NCBI GenBank assembly: GCA_035490315.1
Contig: DATHET010000050.1
Span: 1 to 41,983 of the forward strand
Length of the DNA: 41,983 nt
Origin: JADJQU01 sp035490315
Lineage (GTDB): Bacteria > Planctomycetota > UBA1135 > GCA-002686595
Direction of reading: 5' to 3'
Shown: piece by piece, positions 1-8,012 of the stretch
Layout of the letters: the number at the start of each line of letters is the position of its first letter
Position numbering within the stretch: the first letter of the stretch is position 1
Position numbers and translations under genes: made by a program
The notes under the pieces: model-generated
Told to the model about the DNA's origin: nothing
Database searches by the model: none
The model's input: only the letters and a program-made list of their open reading frames with translations

Positions 1-117
1 AAGCGCCGCGGCGTGTTCGCGACGATCCGACGCTCCGCGGGTGAAGACGTCGACGGAGCCTGCGGGCAATTGCGCGCGCGCGACCTGGCCCTGTCTGCTC
101 GGGCGGAAGAAAGCTAA
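1..117 (+). CDS. rlmN: 23S rRNA/tRNA adenine-C2 methyltransferase RlmN, C-terminal end (partial)
   Basis: Only the last 38 codons are inside the window; the frame is open from base 1 and stops at TAA 115-117. The tail contains VFATIRRSAGEDVDGACGQL, which matches the conserved end of RlmN, where an arginine-rich stretch is followed by a (D/E)(D/I)D.ACGQL motif. RlmN is a radical-SAM enzyme that methylates C2 of A2503 in 23S rRNA and A37 in some tRNAs; the Cys of ACGQL is the conserved C-terminal cysteine of the family. The radical-SAM core lies upstream of the window. The next gene on the same strand starts 23 nt after the stop, so the two could be co-transcribed. The call rests on a short segment, but the motif is distinctive. 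Confidence 0.8.
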   Translation, partial: KRRGVFATIRRSAGEDVDGACGQLRARDLALSARAEES

Positions 118-140
118 GCGCCTCCGCCTGGCGCTCGCGC

Positions 141-1697
141 ATGACCACCGCATCGACACAATCCCAGGCAGCGCCCCGGCGGCGGCGCAGACGCTGGCTC
201 TGGATCCTGATCACGCTGGTGTCGACCGTGATCCTGTTCGAAGCGACGCTGCGCGTGCTCGTCTATTCCGACCTGAAGCTCGGAGACCGCATGCGCATGC
301 CGCGTTGGTACGCGGACAGCTGGAGCGATCCGTTCTTCTTCCAGCTCGTGCAACGCTGGTCCCACGTGCCCGGTCCCCTGGAGGAGAAATTCTTCGACCC
401 ACGCCTGGGTTGGATCGACGCGAGCTACGACCGTGAGACCTTCATCCACGCTCGCGAGACGGAGCTCGACGGCCGGAGGCCCGTGCTGCTGTTCGGCGAT
501 TCCTACACGCGCTGCATGACCGACGAGGCGAATTGCTTCGAAGGCTGGCTCGATCGCTCGCCGTCGGGAAGCACCCACGCGATCGTCAATTACGGAGTGC
601 GCGCCTACGGGATCGACCAGGTGGCGATGCTCGCCCGGCTCGCGCTCGAGCACTGGCGCGATCGCAACGCGCTGGTCGCGATCGGGATCTTCATGGAGGA
701 CGACCTCGACCGCGCCCTGCTCGACTACCGCGGCTGGCCCAAGCCGCGCTTCACGCTCGGCAGCGACGGAACCCTGGTTGAGCCCGCCCTTGTGCCGAGC
801 CTCGAGGAATACGAGGCGAGCCATCCGCTGTGGACACGCTTCCTCGCCTGGCGCTGGCTGATCAACGGCTCGAGCTGGCTGCCCGCGGGGTTGCAGCGCA
901 GCCTCTCGGGAGCGGCGCGCATGGAGCATGAGAAGCAGGAGCTCTGCGGCCGGATCCTCGAGCGACTCGAGCACGATCTGCAAGAGCTCGGCATCGAGCA
1001 CTTCTTCGTGCTCTTCCCGGGCCAGGAGCAGTGCGGGACTCTGGAGCCCTCCGGCTGGCGGGAGAGCTTCCTGCTCGACTGGCTCGACGGCCACCACCTG
1101 CCCTACGTCAACGTCAAGCGCGAGCTCTTCCGCGCGGCGCTCGACGAGAATCGCAAGGTCGCGGATTACTACGGCACGCGTGGCGCCCTCGCGGATCACC
1201 TGACTCCCGACGGCAACGAGATCGCGTTCCGCGCCATACTGCGCGGGATCGAGGGCCGATTCGACCGCTCGAACGGCCGGCCGACGCCGCATTTCAGCGA
1301 GCTGCGCGACCTCGGCGGCAAGCAGGGCGGCCGCGTGCGCATCGAGCAGGGCTGGTCGAAGCGCTTCCCCGAGGACAAGGATCGCGAGCGGATCATCATG
1401 GTCCCGACCCCGGATCACCCCGCGCGCGTCGGCTGCGTGTTCACGCGGCCGGCGAAGCACTTCAGCGCCGGCGCGCGCGTGACCGTCCCCTCCGGCAGCC
1501 TGGGGAGCGCCTCCGTGCGTTTGGAAATCCGCGTCAACCGCGTGCCGGTGCGCGAGCTCGTCCTCGACGCGACCACGACCTCCGCGGAACTCGACTTCGA
1601 CGTCTTCGGCCGCGAAAACATCGAGATCGTCGCCACGCGCCAGGACACCCAGGACTACGTCGTCGCCGTGATCCTGTCCCGCCCCCACTTCGAATGA
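141..1697 (+). CDS. Membrane-anchored SGNH/GDSL-hydrolase-like protein
   Basis: This 518-residue protein opens with an Arg-rich stretch (RRRRRRW) followed by one hydrophobic helix (about residues 19-38), so it is probably an N-in membrane-anchored protein with its body outside the cytoplasm. The block LLFGDSYTRC (Ser121) fits SGNH block I, and ADHLTPDGN around His353 fits the block V His found in AlgX/DltD-like SGNH proteins. Such proteins hydrolyse or transfer acyl esters on polysaccharides or lipids. The C-terminal 130 residues look like a beta-rich domain of unknown type. The ATG at 141 is preceded by no clear Shine-Dalgarno. The substrate cannot be read from the sequence, and the neighbours (rlmN, S46 peptidase) do not help. 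Confidence 0.7.
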   Translation: MTTASTQSQAAPRRRRRRWLWILITLVSTVILFEATLRVLVYSDLKLGDRMRMPRWYADSWSDPFFFQLVQRWSHVPGPLEEKFFDPRLGWIDASYDRETFIHARETELDGRRPVLLFGDSYTRCMTDEANCFEGWLDRSPSGSTHAIVNYGVRAYGIDQVAMLARLALEHWRDRNALVAIGIFMEDDLDRALLDYRGWPKPRFTLGSDGTLVEPALVPSLEEYEASHPLWTRFLAWRWLINGSSWLPAGLQRSLSGAARMEHEKQELCGRILERLEHDLQELGIEHFFVLFPGQEQCGTLEPSGWRESFLLDWLDGHHLPYVNVKRELFRAALDENRKVADYYGTRGALADHLTPDGNEIAFRAILRGIEGRFDRSNGRPTPHFSELRDLGGKQGGRVRIEQGWSKRFPEDKDRERIIMVPTPDHPARVGCVFTRPAKHFSAGARVTVPSGSLGSASVRLEIRVNRVPVRELVLDATTTSAELDFDVFGRENIEIVATRQDTQDYVVAVILSRPHFE

Positions 1698-1731
1698 CCG
1701 GTTCCCGGTCGACTGCCACTTCCGACATGTC

Positions 1732-1826
1732 GTCGTAACCGAGCCAGGCTCGACCACGACATCCCCTCTCCCGCGCGTTCCGCGCGGGAGAGGGGATGTC
1801 GTGGTCGAGCCTGGCTCGGTTACGAC
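1732..1826. repeat. 46-bp perfect inverted repeat between convergent genes
   Basis: Left arm 1732-1777 and right arm 1781-1826 are exact reverse complements of 46 bp, separated by a TTC loop. The outer part of each arm (32 bp; right copy 1795-1826) is itself an imperfect palindrome around CGAGCC-N-GGCTCG and recurs with about 28 of 32 bases identical at 7976-8007. The element fills the gap between two converging genes (stops at 1697 and 1855). It could act as a bidirectional terminator or be a REP/MITE-type element. There is no T-run after the stem. Confidence 0.9.
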
Positions 1827-1854
1827 ACCCGATGAAGATTCCGCGATGTGCGGA

Positions 1855-3939
1855 TCAGTTGCCGGGCGGCGGGTTCAGCTCGTCGGCGAGCTTGCCCGCG
1901 TTGTAGATCTTGCGCATCGCCTCGATCATCGCGCGGCTGTCGACGGACACGGCGCGCGCTTGCTCCTCGGTGTAGGCGATGTCGCCGATCAGGCTCTGGA
2001 TGTTGCCGTCGAAGATCACGCCGACGACTTCGCCCGCTTTGTTGATCACCGGGCTGCCGGAATTGCCGCCGATGATGTCGCAGGTGGAGACGAAGTTGAA
2101 CGGCGTGGCGGCGTCGATCGCCTGCTTGGCCGCGACCCAGCTCTTGGGCAGCTCGAAGGGATAGGTGTTCTTGCGGTCGGCGGAGCGCTCGAAGATCCCG
2201 CCCATCTTCGTGAAAGCGTCGACTTGGACGCCGTTTTCCTTGTACGGCAGGACCTGGCCGAAGGACAGGCGCAGCGTGAACGTCGCGTCGGGGTAGGTCT
2301 TGTCGCCGTCGATCGCGAAGCGCGCCTCGGCGATCTGCGCGTAGCACTCGCGCTCGACGCTGTCGACTTCGTCCTCCCACTTCTTGCGCATCGCGCGCGC
2401 TTCCGGATCGAGATCGCGCGCGAGTCGGATCAGCGGATCCGTCGAAGCCGCGATCGCCGCCGCGCCGCCCTCGGCGAGACGCTTGCGCTCGGCGACGTCG
2501 AAGAGCTTCGTGCCGGCGATCAGCTCCTCGGCGCGCGATTGCGGCGACTTGCCCGACAAGGCCGCGAGCACGCTCGGATCCTCGCCGCCGAGGACTTCGG
2601 CCATGCGCGAGAGCGAAGAGGCCAGGGCGTCGACTTCCATGCCGCGTTCGATCGGCGCGGGAGAGAAGAGCCCGATCTCGAGCGTCTTGCGCGCGCTGTC
2701 GCGGTACTCGCGCAAACGCTTGCCGTCGGGCTGGCCCGCTTCAGCGCTCATCCGCGTCAGGTCCTTGGCGAACCCGAAGGCCTTCGAGCCGAGATTCAAG
2801 CCGCTGCCGCCGATCGCCAGGTAGCGCGAGTACATCGAGCGCGCCACGGCGCGTGAAGCGGTCAATCGATCCCAGGCTCCTCCCGCCGAGGCCTTCAAGG
2901 CCGGACTGGCTTCGACCGCTGCGCGCAGAGCCCGCTCCGCGGCAATCTTGTCGGCCATCAATTTCGGATCGAGCATCCCCTGCAGGATCCCGGTGCGCGC
3001 CTTGCGGCTGTTCTGCACGCTGAACAGATCGGTCTCCATCATCCGCGCGTTCTCCGCGCTGCGGCCCGAGAAGGTCTGCATCTGGACCTCGCGTCGCCAC
3101 AAACGCGCGAGCGACAGCGGCATCACGAAATCGCGGATCCAGCGCATGTCGTCGACCGTCTTCAAACGCTCGGTCGTGCCCGGGTGGCCGGCGACGAACA
3201 CCAATTCCTTCTCCGCGCTTCCCTTCGGGGACCAGCGCAGGAAATGCTCCGGCACGACCGGCTTGCCGTTCTCGTAGATACGGAAGAAGCACATGTCGAG
3301 GCAGTAGCGCGGGTACTCGAAGTTGTCCGGGTCGCCGCCGTAGAACGCCGACTGCTTCTCGGGCGCCATCACCAATTTGATGTCGGTGTAGGTCTTGTAG
3401 CGATACAGGTGGTACTTGCCGCCCTGGTAGAGCGTCACGATCTCACTCTTCAGCCCGGTCGCGACCTGGGATTCCTTCTCGATCGCCGACATCTCGCTGC
3501 GCCGCGCGGCGTTCTTGTCGGCCACGCTCATCGAGTCCTTCGCGGCGGCCATCACGCGCGCCGTGACGTCCTCGGTCGACCACAGACAATCCAGGTACAG
3601 GTCGTCGCAGGGCAGTTCCTTGTCCGCGCTCGTGGCGTAGAAACCGTTGAGCAGGAGGTCGTTGTCCTTGGTCGAAAACTTCTGCAGCACGTCCGATCCC
3701 ACGTGGTGGTTGGTCATCACCAGGCCGGTAGCGGAGACGATCGAGCCCGAGCCTCCCGTCGAGAAGCGCACGCAGGACTTCTGGATGTGCTCGAGCCACT
3801 GCGCCGTGGGCTCGAAGCCATACTTCTTCTTCAAGACCTCGACCGGCGGCTTGTTGAAGAGCCACATACCTTCGTCGGCCTGGGCCGGGACGAAACTCGC
3901 AAGGACAGCCAGGGCGATCGACAAAGTACGTGCTCGCAT
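1855..3939 (-). CDS. Exported S46-family dipeptidyl-peptidase (DPP7/DPP11-like)
   Basis: The 694-residue product starts with a signal peptide (MRARTLSIALAVLASFVPAQA) and continues directly into the S46 N-terminal motif DEGMWLFNKPP. The chymotrypsin-like triad is visible: His in TNHH (77-79), Asp205 in GGDPDNFEYPR and Ser627 in GGNSGSPV. S46 enzymes remove dipeptides from peptide N-termini in the periplasm, and the length fits the family (about 700-720). Near the C terminus FDGN carries Gly645. As I recall, DPP7 has Gly and DPP11 has Arg at the specificity position near here, so a hydrophobic-preferring DPP7 type is the weak guess. The open frame extends further upstream, but ATG 3939 is chosen because it gives the signal peptide and has GGAG about 8 nt ahead. 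The gene runs convergent with the SGNH gene. Confidence 0.93.
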   Translation of the reverse strand: MRARTLSIALAVLASFVPAQADEGMWLFNKPPVEVLKKKYGFEPTAQWLEHIQKSCVRFSTGGSGSIVSATGLVMTNHHVGSDVLQKFSTKDNDLLLNGFYATSADKELPCDDLYLDCLWSTEDVTARVMAAAKDSMSVADKNAARRSEMSAIEKESQVATGLKSEIVTLYQGGKYHLYRYKTYTDIKLVMAPEKQSAFYGGDPDNFEYPRYCLDMCFFRIYENGKPVVPEHFLRWSPKGSAEKELVFVAGHPGTTERLKTVDDMRWIRDFVMPLSLARLWRREVQMQTFSGRSAENARMMETDLFSVQNSRKARTGILQGMLDPKLMADKIAAERALRAAVEASPALKASAGGAWDRLTASRAVARSMYSRYLAIGGSGLNLGSKAFGFAKDLTRMSAEAGQPDGKRLREYRDSARKTLEIGLFSPAPIERGMEVDALASSLSRMAEVLGGEDPSVLAALSGKSPQSRAEELIAGTKLFDVAERKRLAEGGAAAIAASTDPLIRLARDLDPEARAMRKKWEDEVDSVERECYAQIAEARFAIDGDKTYPDATFTLRLSFGQVLPYKENGVQVDAFTKMGGIFERSADRKNTYPFELPKSWVAAKQAIDAATPFNFVSTCDIIGGNSGSPVINKAGEVVGVIFDGNIQSLIGDIAYTEEQARAVSVDSRAMIEAMRKIYNAGKLADELNPPPGN

Positions 3940-4112
3940 GGGTTTTCTCCGTGTTCGGGGGGGTCGAGGTTGTAGCGCGACCGCTCCGTTCCGCGCAATC
4001 CTGACCAGGTAAAGCCCCGCGCGCCTGAAGCCCCGAGCCCGGGGCCGGCTGCAAGGCCAGGAGCGTGATACGGTTGTGGCATCCACTTCCGCAGGCCAGC
4101 TCCAGGAATCCC

Positions 4113-5231
4113 GTGAAGTCACTCGCTGTCATTTCTGTCTCGATCGCCCTGTCCGCGCTCGCGTCCGCCGATCAGCTCTCGACGACGAGCTCGAAGGACA
4201 ACACCCTCTACCAGGACCTCAACGGAGCCCTGTCCAACGGCCACCGCGATGGTTTCTTCGCCGGCCGAGCCGGGATGAGCGCCGGAGGCGGAATCCGCCG
4301 CGGCGTGGTCGCTTTCGACCTCAGCGCCATCCCGCCGGGAGCGACGGTCACCTCGGTCCAGCTGGTGCTCAACTGCTCGCAGGCCAACACCTCGAACGCG
4401 AACGTGGAGCTGCACCGCTTGCTCGCCGACTGGGGCGAGGGCGCGTCGACGGCCCCGCCCGGAGGCGGCGGCGGCGCTCCGTCGCAAGCGGGCGATGCCA
4501 CGTGGATCCACACGTTCTTTCCGAGCTCGCTGTGGCCTTCGGCCGGCGGCGATTTTGCGGACGCGGTCAGCGCGACGACGGTCGTCGGCCCCGTGGGAAG
4601 CTACGCCTTCTCCTCGGCTGCCATGGCGGCCGACGTGCAAGCCTGGGTGAACAGCCCGAGCTCGAACTTCGGCTGGTGCCTGCTCGGCGACGAATCGACT
4701 CCGGGCACGGCGAAGCGCTTCGACACGCGCGAGAACACGAATCCGACGCACGTGCCGATGCTCCAGGTCGTCTTTTTCAATGGGATCCAGACCTACTGCA
4801 GCGCCAAGCTCACCAGCCAGGGCTGCGTGCCTTCGATCCAATTCTCGGGCGTGTCGAGCGCTTCGGCGAGCTCGGGATTCGTCGTCAGCAGCGCGAACAT
4901 GCGCAACCAGAAGCCGGGGCTGTTGACCTACACGCAGAAGGGAAGAGCGTCGGTTCCGTTCCTCGGCGGAGTGCTCTGCGTCAACGCGCCGCTGCAAAGC
5001 TCGGTGGCGTTGGCTTCCGGGGGAAGTGCCTTGCCAGCGAATGACTGCTCGGGTGTGTATTCGATCGACGTCAATGCTTTCGCCGCGGGAGCGCTCGGCG
5101 GATCGCCGGCGGCGTTCCTCTTGACGCCCGGCGTGATCGTCGACTGTCAGTTCTGGGGCCGCGACAACGGCTTCGCGCCGCCGGACAACGTGAGCTTGTC
5201 GAATGGACTGGAGTTCATGATCGGGCCGTAG
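4113..5231 (+). CDS. Exported DNRLRE-domain protein with Cys-rich C-terminal module
   Basis: A 372-residue exported protein. GTG 4113 is taken as the start: it has AGGAA at 4104-4108 and gives a clean signal peptide (VKSLAVISVSIALSALASA); an ATG 48 nt upstream only adds a polar leader. Residues about 20-220 form a DNRLRE-type domain (TLYQD, RRGVVAFDLSAIPPGATVTSVQL, later VQAWVNSPSSNFGWCL), a beta-sandwich fold of cell-surface proteins. The remainder starts at YCSAKLTSQGCVPSIQFSG and ends in LSNGLEFMIGP, with Cys pairs and an NDCSG motif. I recall this tail type from many exported proteins of marine planctomycetes, where it may be a sorting or surface-attachment module. Function beyond a structural or surface role is unknown. 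The stop overlaps the first base of the following inverted repeat. Confidence 0.8.
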   Translation: MKSLAVISVSIALSALASADQLSTTSSKDNTLYQDLNGALSNGHRDGFFAGRAGMSAGGGIRRGVVAFDLSAIPPGATVTSVQLVLNCSQANTSNANVELHRLLADWGEGASTAPPGGGGGAPSQAGDATWIHTFFPSSLWPSAGGDFADAVSATTVVGPVGSYAFSSAAMAADVQAWVNSPSSNFGWCLLGDESTPGTAKRFDTRENTNPTHVPMLQVVFFNGIQTYCSAKLTSQGCVPSIQFSGVSSASASSGFVVSSANMRNQKPGLLTYTQKGRASVPFLGGVLCVNAPLQSSVALASGGSALPANDCSGVYSIDVNAFAAGALGGSPAAFLLTPGVIVDCQFWGRDNGFAPPDNVSLSNGLEFMIGP

Positions 5232-5330
5232 GAGTCAGGTGAATTCGTCCGGAGTACTGCGGGCCATGCGCGCGCCGCGAACGCGGCGCACGGATCGCCC
5301 GCACGACTCCGGACGAATTCACCTGACTCC
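5231..5330. repeat. 100-bp imperfect palindrome between convergent genes
   Basis: Bases 5231-5255 and 5306-5330 are perfect 25-bp inverted repeats, and pairing continues inward with a few mismatches to a GCGCCGCG/CGCGGCGC centre near 5280. The structure begins on the last base of the DNRLRE stop codon and ends 17 nt before the stop of the converging RmlC-like gene. It would fold as one long hairpin in RNA from either strand. There is no sequence similarity to the 1732-1826 element, so similar placement is met by unrelated sequence. It is probably a bidirectional terminator or a palindromic mobile repeat. Confidence 0.88.
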
Positions 5331-5347
5331 GTACTCGGAACGATCGA

Positions 5348-5887
5348 CTACCCGCGCTCGACGTCCCACACTTCGCTCCCGAAGTGATCCCACGGCAGCC
5401 GACCCTCGTCGCAGTTCTCGTCCGTCGAGAACTGCACGTCGACGAAATAAATGATCGTCCCCGCCGCCGCCGGCCGCAGATTCTTGCACCCGTGCGCGAC
5501 ACCCGGAGGAATGCGCACCAGCCGCGAATTCCCATCTCCCAGCACGAACCTCCACACCATTCCCTCAGTGGCCGAGCCCTTGCGCGCGTCCGCCAGCACC
5601 AGCAGGACCTTGTCGGAAGGCGGAACGAACCAGACGTCGGTCTGGCGCGCATGCAGGTGGAAGGCCTTGATCGCCAGGGGCTCCAGCACGGAAAAATTGA
5701 CCTGGCGCACCTGGAAGCCGGGCAGCTGCTTGTGCACGCCGGCATCGATCCGACCGAGCTCGGTCATCGCTCCCCCGTCGTCGTTGAAACGCTTCAATTC
5801 GACGATCTCGACGCCTTCGATGCGTCGCTTGGGAGCGTAATCCTGCTTGGAGTAGCGGGCTTTCGCGGAGGGATTGAATTCGGTCAT
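5348..5887 (-). CDS. dTDP-4-dehydrorhamnose 3,5-epimerase-like cupin (RmlC family)
   Basis: A 179-residue single-domain cupin. It shows the RmlC layout: a His motif (FHLHARQTDVWFV), a central block with SATEGMVWRFVLGDGNSRLVRIPPGVAHGCKNL, and a C-terminal DEGRLPWDHFG. RmlC enzymes epimerise C3 and C5 of dTDP-4-keto-6-deoxyglucose on the way to dTDP-rhamnose. The canonical RGxHxQ catalytic motif is replaced by LHARQ, so it may be a relative acting on another nucleotide sugar. No rmlA, B or D lies nearby. ATG 5887 (MTEFNPSAK) is preferred over an upstream ATG at 5941 because the added residues look non-coding; neither has a strong Shine-Dalgarno. It diverges from the deoxyhypusine-synthase-like gene, with 110 nt for two promoters. 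Confidence 0.75.
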   Translation of the reverse strand: MTEFNPSAKARYSKQDYAPKRRIEGVEIVELKRFNDDGGAMTELGRIDAGVHKQLPGFQVRQVNFSVLEPLAIKAFHLHARQTDVWFVPPSDKVLLVLADARKGSATEGMVWRFVLGDGNSRLVRIPPGVAHGCKNLRPAAAGTIIYFVDVQFSTDENCDEGRLPWDHFGSEVWDVERG

Positions 5888-5997
5888 GGATGGGCTTCGC
5901 AAGGGGTTGGCGGCCAAGCATCCCCCACGAATCGACCGCATGCAAGGCGCGGCGAGTCTTGGAGCGCGAAGCTCGCCTCGCGTAGACTCTCGCGCCC

Positions 5998-7359
5998 ATG
6001 TCCCCCACGCGACAGGATCAGCGTTCGTGTCCCGGCGGTCCCGGCCGGAAATCCGCCGGCGGAGCCGCGGCGCCGCTGCGCGAGCTGTTGACGCGGCCCG
6101 TGACCGAGACCGAAGGGCTCGACCAGCTCTTCGAGCAGTCGCTGCCCTCCTTCGGCGGCGGTTACCTGCGCCGGATCTGGACCCTGCTCGACGAAGCGGT
6201 CGGCATGGGGCTGCCGATGACCATGGCCGTCGCTGGCCCGGTGACCGTCTCGGGCCAGCACTTCGCCTGGCTCTCGCCGTTGCTCGACACCGGCTGGTTC
6301 ATGCTGGTCTCGACCACCGACGCGGTCTGCTACCACGACGGCCACCGCGCCCTCGACAACGCCAAGAGCCATCCCTTCCACGAAGTCGCGATCTTCGGCG
6401 ACGACGGCGCGCTGCGCGACGAGCGCACGATCCGCGTCACCGACGTCGGCTTCGACGAGGACGTGCTGCTCGGCCAGGACCAGTTCATCCGCGCGGTGCT
6501 CGCCTGCAAGGAATTCCAGCGCAAGATGACCGGGCCGGAGTTCCGCTACCTGCTCGGCAAGCGCTACGCCGCGCAGGAGCGCCAGAACGGAGCCCGCGAA
6601 GGTCTGCTCGCGCTGTGCACGCGCAAGGCGATACCGATTTTCGTCGGCGCGCCGGGCGACGGCTCGGTGTTCTTGAATTCCATGGCCCTGTGGGCCCTGC
6701 GCGAAGCCTGCGGCGACGCCTACAAATTCGATCTCGACATCCACGGCGAGGTGTTCGAGAGCTGCGCCTACCACCGCTGGGGACTGCGCGAATCGGACAC
6801 CAAGGCGCTGGGGACCTTGATCCTCGGCGGCGGCGTGCCGAAGAATTTCAATCTGCAGCCCGAGCCCGCGCTCAGCCAGGTGCTCGGCCTCGAGGACATC
6901 CAGGGCTACCTCTACGACGTGCAGCTGACCACGGCGCCGATCACGGATGGCTCGCTGTCCTCGTGTCCGCCGGCGGAAGCCGTGACCTGGGGCAAGGTCG
7001 ACAAGGATCACTACAAGTCGACCTGCGAGTCCATGCAGGTCGACTACTCGATCGTGATGCCCTTGATCACCAAGGCCCTGCTCGATAAGCGCGCGCGCTT
7101 CGCCCTGTGGGCCGAGCGCATGGGCCGCGAGGAATTGTTCCTGAAGCACCCCGAGGCGCGCGGCTACCTGCGCGACACGGCCGGGTATCGGCTGTTCGAC
7201 AAGCGCGAGGAGCTGGTCGCCAAGCTGATGAGTGAAGTGCGCCGCCGCGCGCCGGCATTGCGCAAGGAAAGTCATTACCCGCTGGCGCCGCTCACACCAG
7301 ATGCGGCGAAGCCTGCGGCGAGGCCCAAGAAGTCGCGGCGCACCGACGCCAAGCGCTGA
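5998..7359 (+). CDS. Deoxyhypusine synthase family protein
   Basis: A 453-residue member of the deoxyhypusine synthase fold family. NAD-site and active-site blocks are clear: GGGVPKNFNLQPEP, TTAPITDGSLSSCPPAEAVTWGKV, with the catalytic Lys at 333 (WGK), matching Lys329 of the human enzyme. In eukaryotes and archaea the enzyme transfers a butylamine group from spermidine to eIF5A. Bacteria lack eIF5A, and bacterial homologues studied so far act in polyamine synthesis such as homospermidine formation, which is the likeliest role here. The N-terminal 30 residues and the Lys/Arg-rich tail (RPKKSRRTDAKR) are low-complexity extensions. ATG 5998 is the only sensible start. The zinc-finger gene follows after 5 nt, so the pair is almost certainly one transcript. 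Confidence 0.85.
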   Translation: MSPTRQDQRSCPGGPGRKSAGGAAAPLRELLTRPVTETEGLDQLFEQSLPSFGGGYLRRIWTLLDEAVGMGLPMTMAVAGPVTVSGQHFAWLSPLLDTGWFMLVSTTDAVCYHDGHRALDNAKSHPFHEVAIFGDDGALRDERTIRVTDVGFDEDVLLGQDQFIRAVLACKEFQRKMTGPEFRYLLGKRYAAQERQNGAREGLLALCTRKAIPIFVGAPGDGSVFLNSMALWALREACGDAYKFDLDIHGEVFESCAYHRWGLRESDTKALGTLILGGGVPKNFNLQPEPALSQVLGLEDIQGYLYDVQLTTAPITDGSLSSCPPAEAVTWGKVDKDHYKSTCESMQVDYSIVMPLITKALLDKRARFALWAERMGREELFLKHPEARGYLRDTAGYRLFDKREELVAKLMSEVRRRAPALRKESHYPLAPLTPDAAKPAARPKKSRRTDAKR

Positions 7360-7364
7360 ACACC

Positions 7365-7973
7365 ATGACCGACGAATCGGCACCGATCGAGCAGCTCCCG
7401 CCCTACCGACTCGAAGGCGCGCGTTCCTCGCGTTCCTCGTGCAAGGCCTGCCGCAAGAAGATCGAGAAGGGCGCGCTGCGCCTGGGCGTCATGATCGAGG
7501 GCCCCTTCGGGTCCGGGTACCTCTGGTACCACTTGAAGTGCGCCGCCAAGCGCCGGATCGAGGACGTCGAAGCAGCCTATGCCGAGAAGGCCTGGGACGC
7601 GGGCGTCGAGGTGCCGCCGATCGAGGAGCTGCGCAAGCTCGCGGCGGAGACCGCCGAGGAAAAGAAGAACAAGAAGCAGGCGCCCTGGGTCGAGATCGCG
7701 CCGAGCGCGCGCTCGAAGTGCAAGCAGTGCGGCGAGGGCATCGAGGAGGGCGCGCCGCGCGTCGTGATCCTGCGCGCCGTCGAGTTCGGCAATCAGGTCC
7801 GCAACGGGCCGATCGCCGTCCACCCGCGCTGCGTCGCCGCCGCCCTCCAGGCTCCCGACAGCGCCACGGAAGCCGCGGGGTTGCGCGCCGCGCTGCGCGC
7901 GAACTCGACCGACATCGACCCCAAGGCTCTCGAGCGCGCGCTCAGCGAGCTCGGCGCCGTCGACGCCGGCTGA
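7365..7973 (+). CDS. Small protein with two PARP-type zinc fingers
   Basis: A 202-residue cytoplasmic protein built from two fingers of the PARP type. Finger 1 (about 14-60) has Cys26, Cys29, His56, Cys59 within RSSCKACRKKIEKGALRLG and LWYHLKC, close to the eukaryotic zf-PARP pattern GRSxCKxCxxxIxKGxLRxG..WYHxxC. Finger 2 (about 108-157) has Cys119, Cys122, His153, Cys156. A charged linker rich in Glu and Lys (86-106) lies between, and a helical tail follows. In PARP1 such fingers bind DNA breaks. Here no ADP-ribosyltransferase or ligase domain is attached, so a DNA-end sensor or adaptor role is inference only. The gene starts 5 nt after the deoxyhypusine-synthase-like gene and ends just before a palindromic repeat. 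Confidence 0.8.
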   Translation: MTDESAPIEQLPPYRLEGARSSRSSCKACRKKIEKGALRLGVMIEGPFGSGYLWYHLKCAAKRRIEDVEAAYAEKAWDAGVEVPPIEELRKLAAETAEEKKNKKQAPWVEIAPSARSKCKQCGEGIEEGAPRVVILRAVEFGNQVRNGPIAVHPRCVAAALQAPDSATEAAGLRAALRANSTDIDPKALERALSELGAVDAG

Positions 7974-7975
7974 TC

Positions 7976-8007
7976 GATGTCGTGATCGAGCCCGGCTCCG
8001 TTTCGAC
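7976..8007. repeat. 32-bp palindromic repeat, second copy of the 1732-1826 family
   Basis: About 28 of 32 bases match the right arm of the upstream hairpin (1795-1826). The unit is an imperfect palindrome with GAGCC-C-GGCTC at its centre and GTCG/CGAC ends. It sits between the stop of the zinc-finger gene (7973) and the stop of the converging glycosyltransferase (8013), the same kind of position as the first copy. This is consistent with a transcription-termination or REP-like function. Confidence 0.75.
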
Positions 8008-8012
8008 GATTG

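Noticed and set aside
114..1757. 547-codon minus-strand frame opposite the SGNH gene
   Set aside because: Its translation is low-complexity (repeated AVE, ALR, HAR) and the plus-strand product has clear SGNH motifs.
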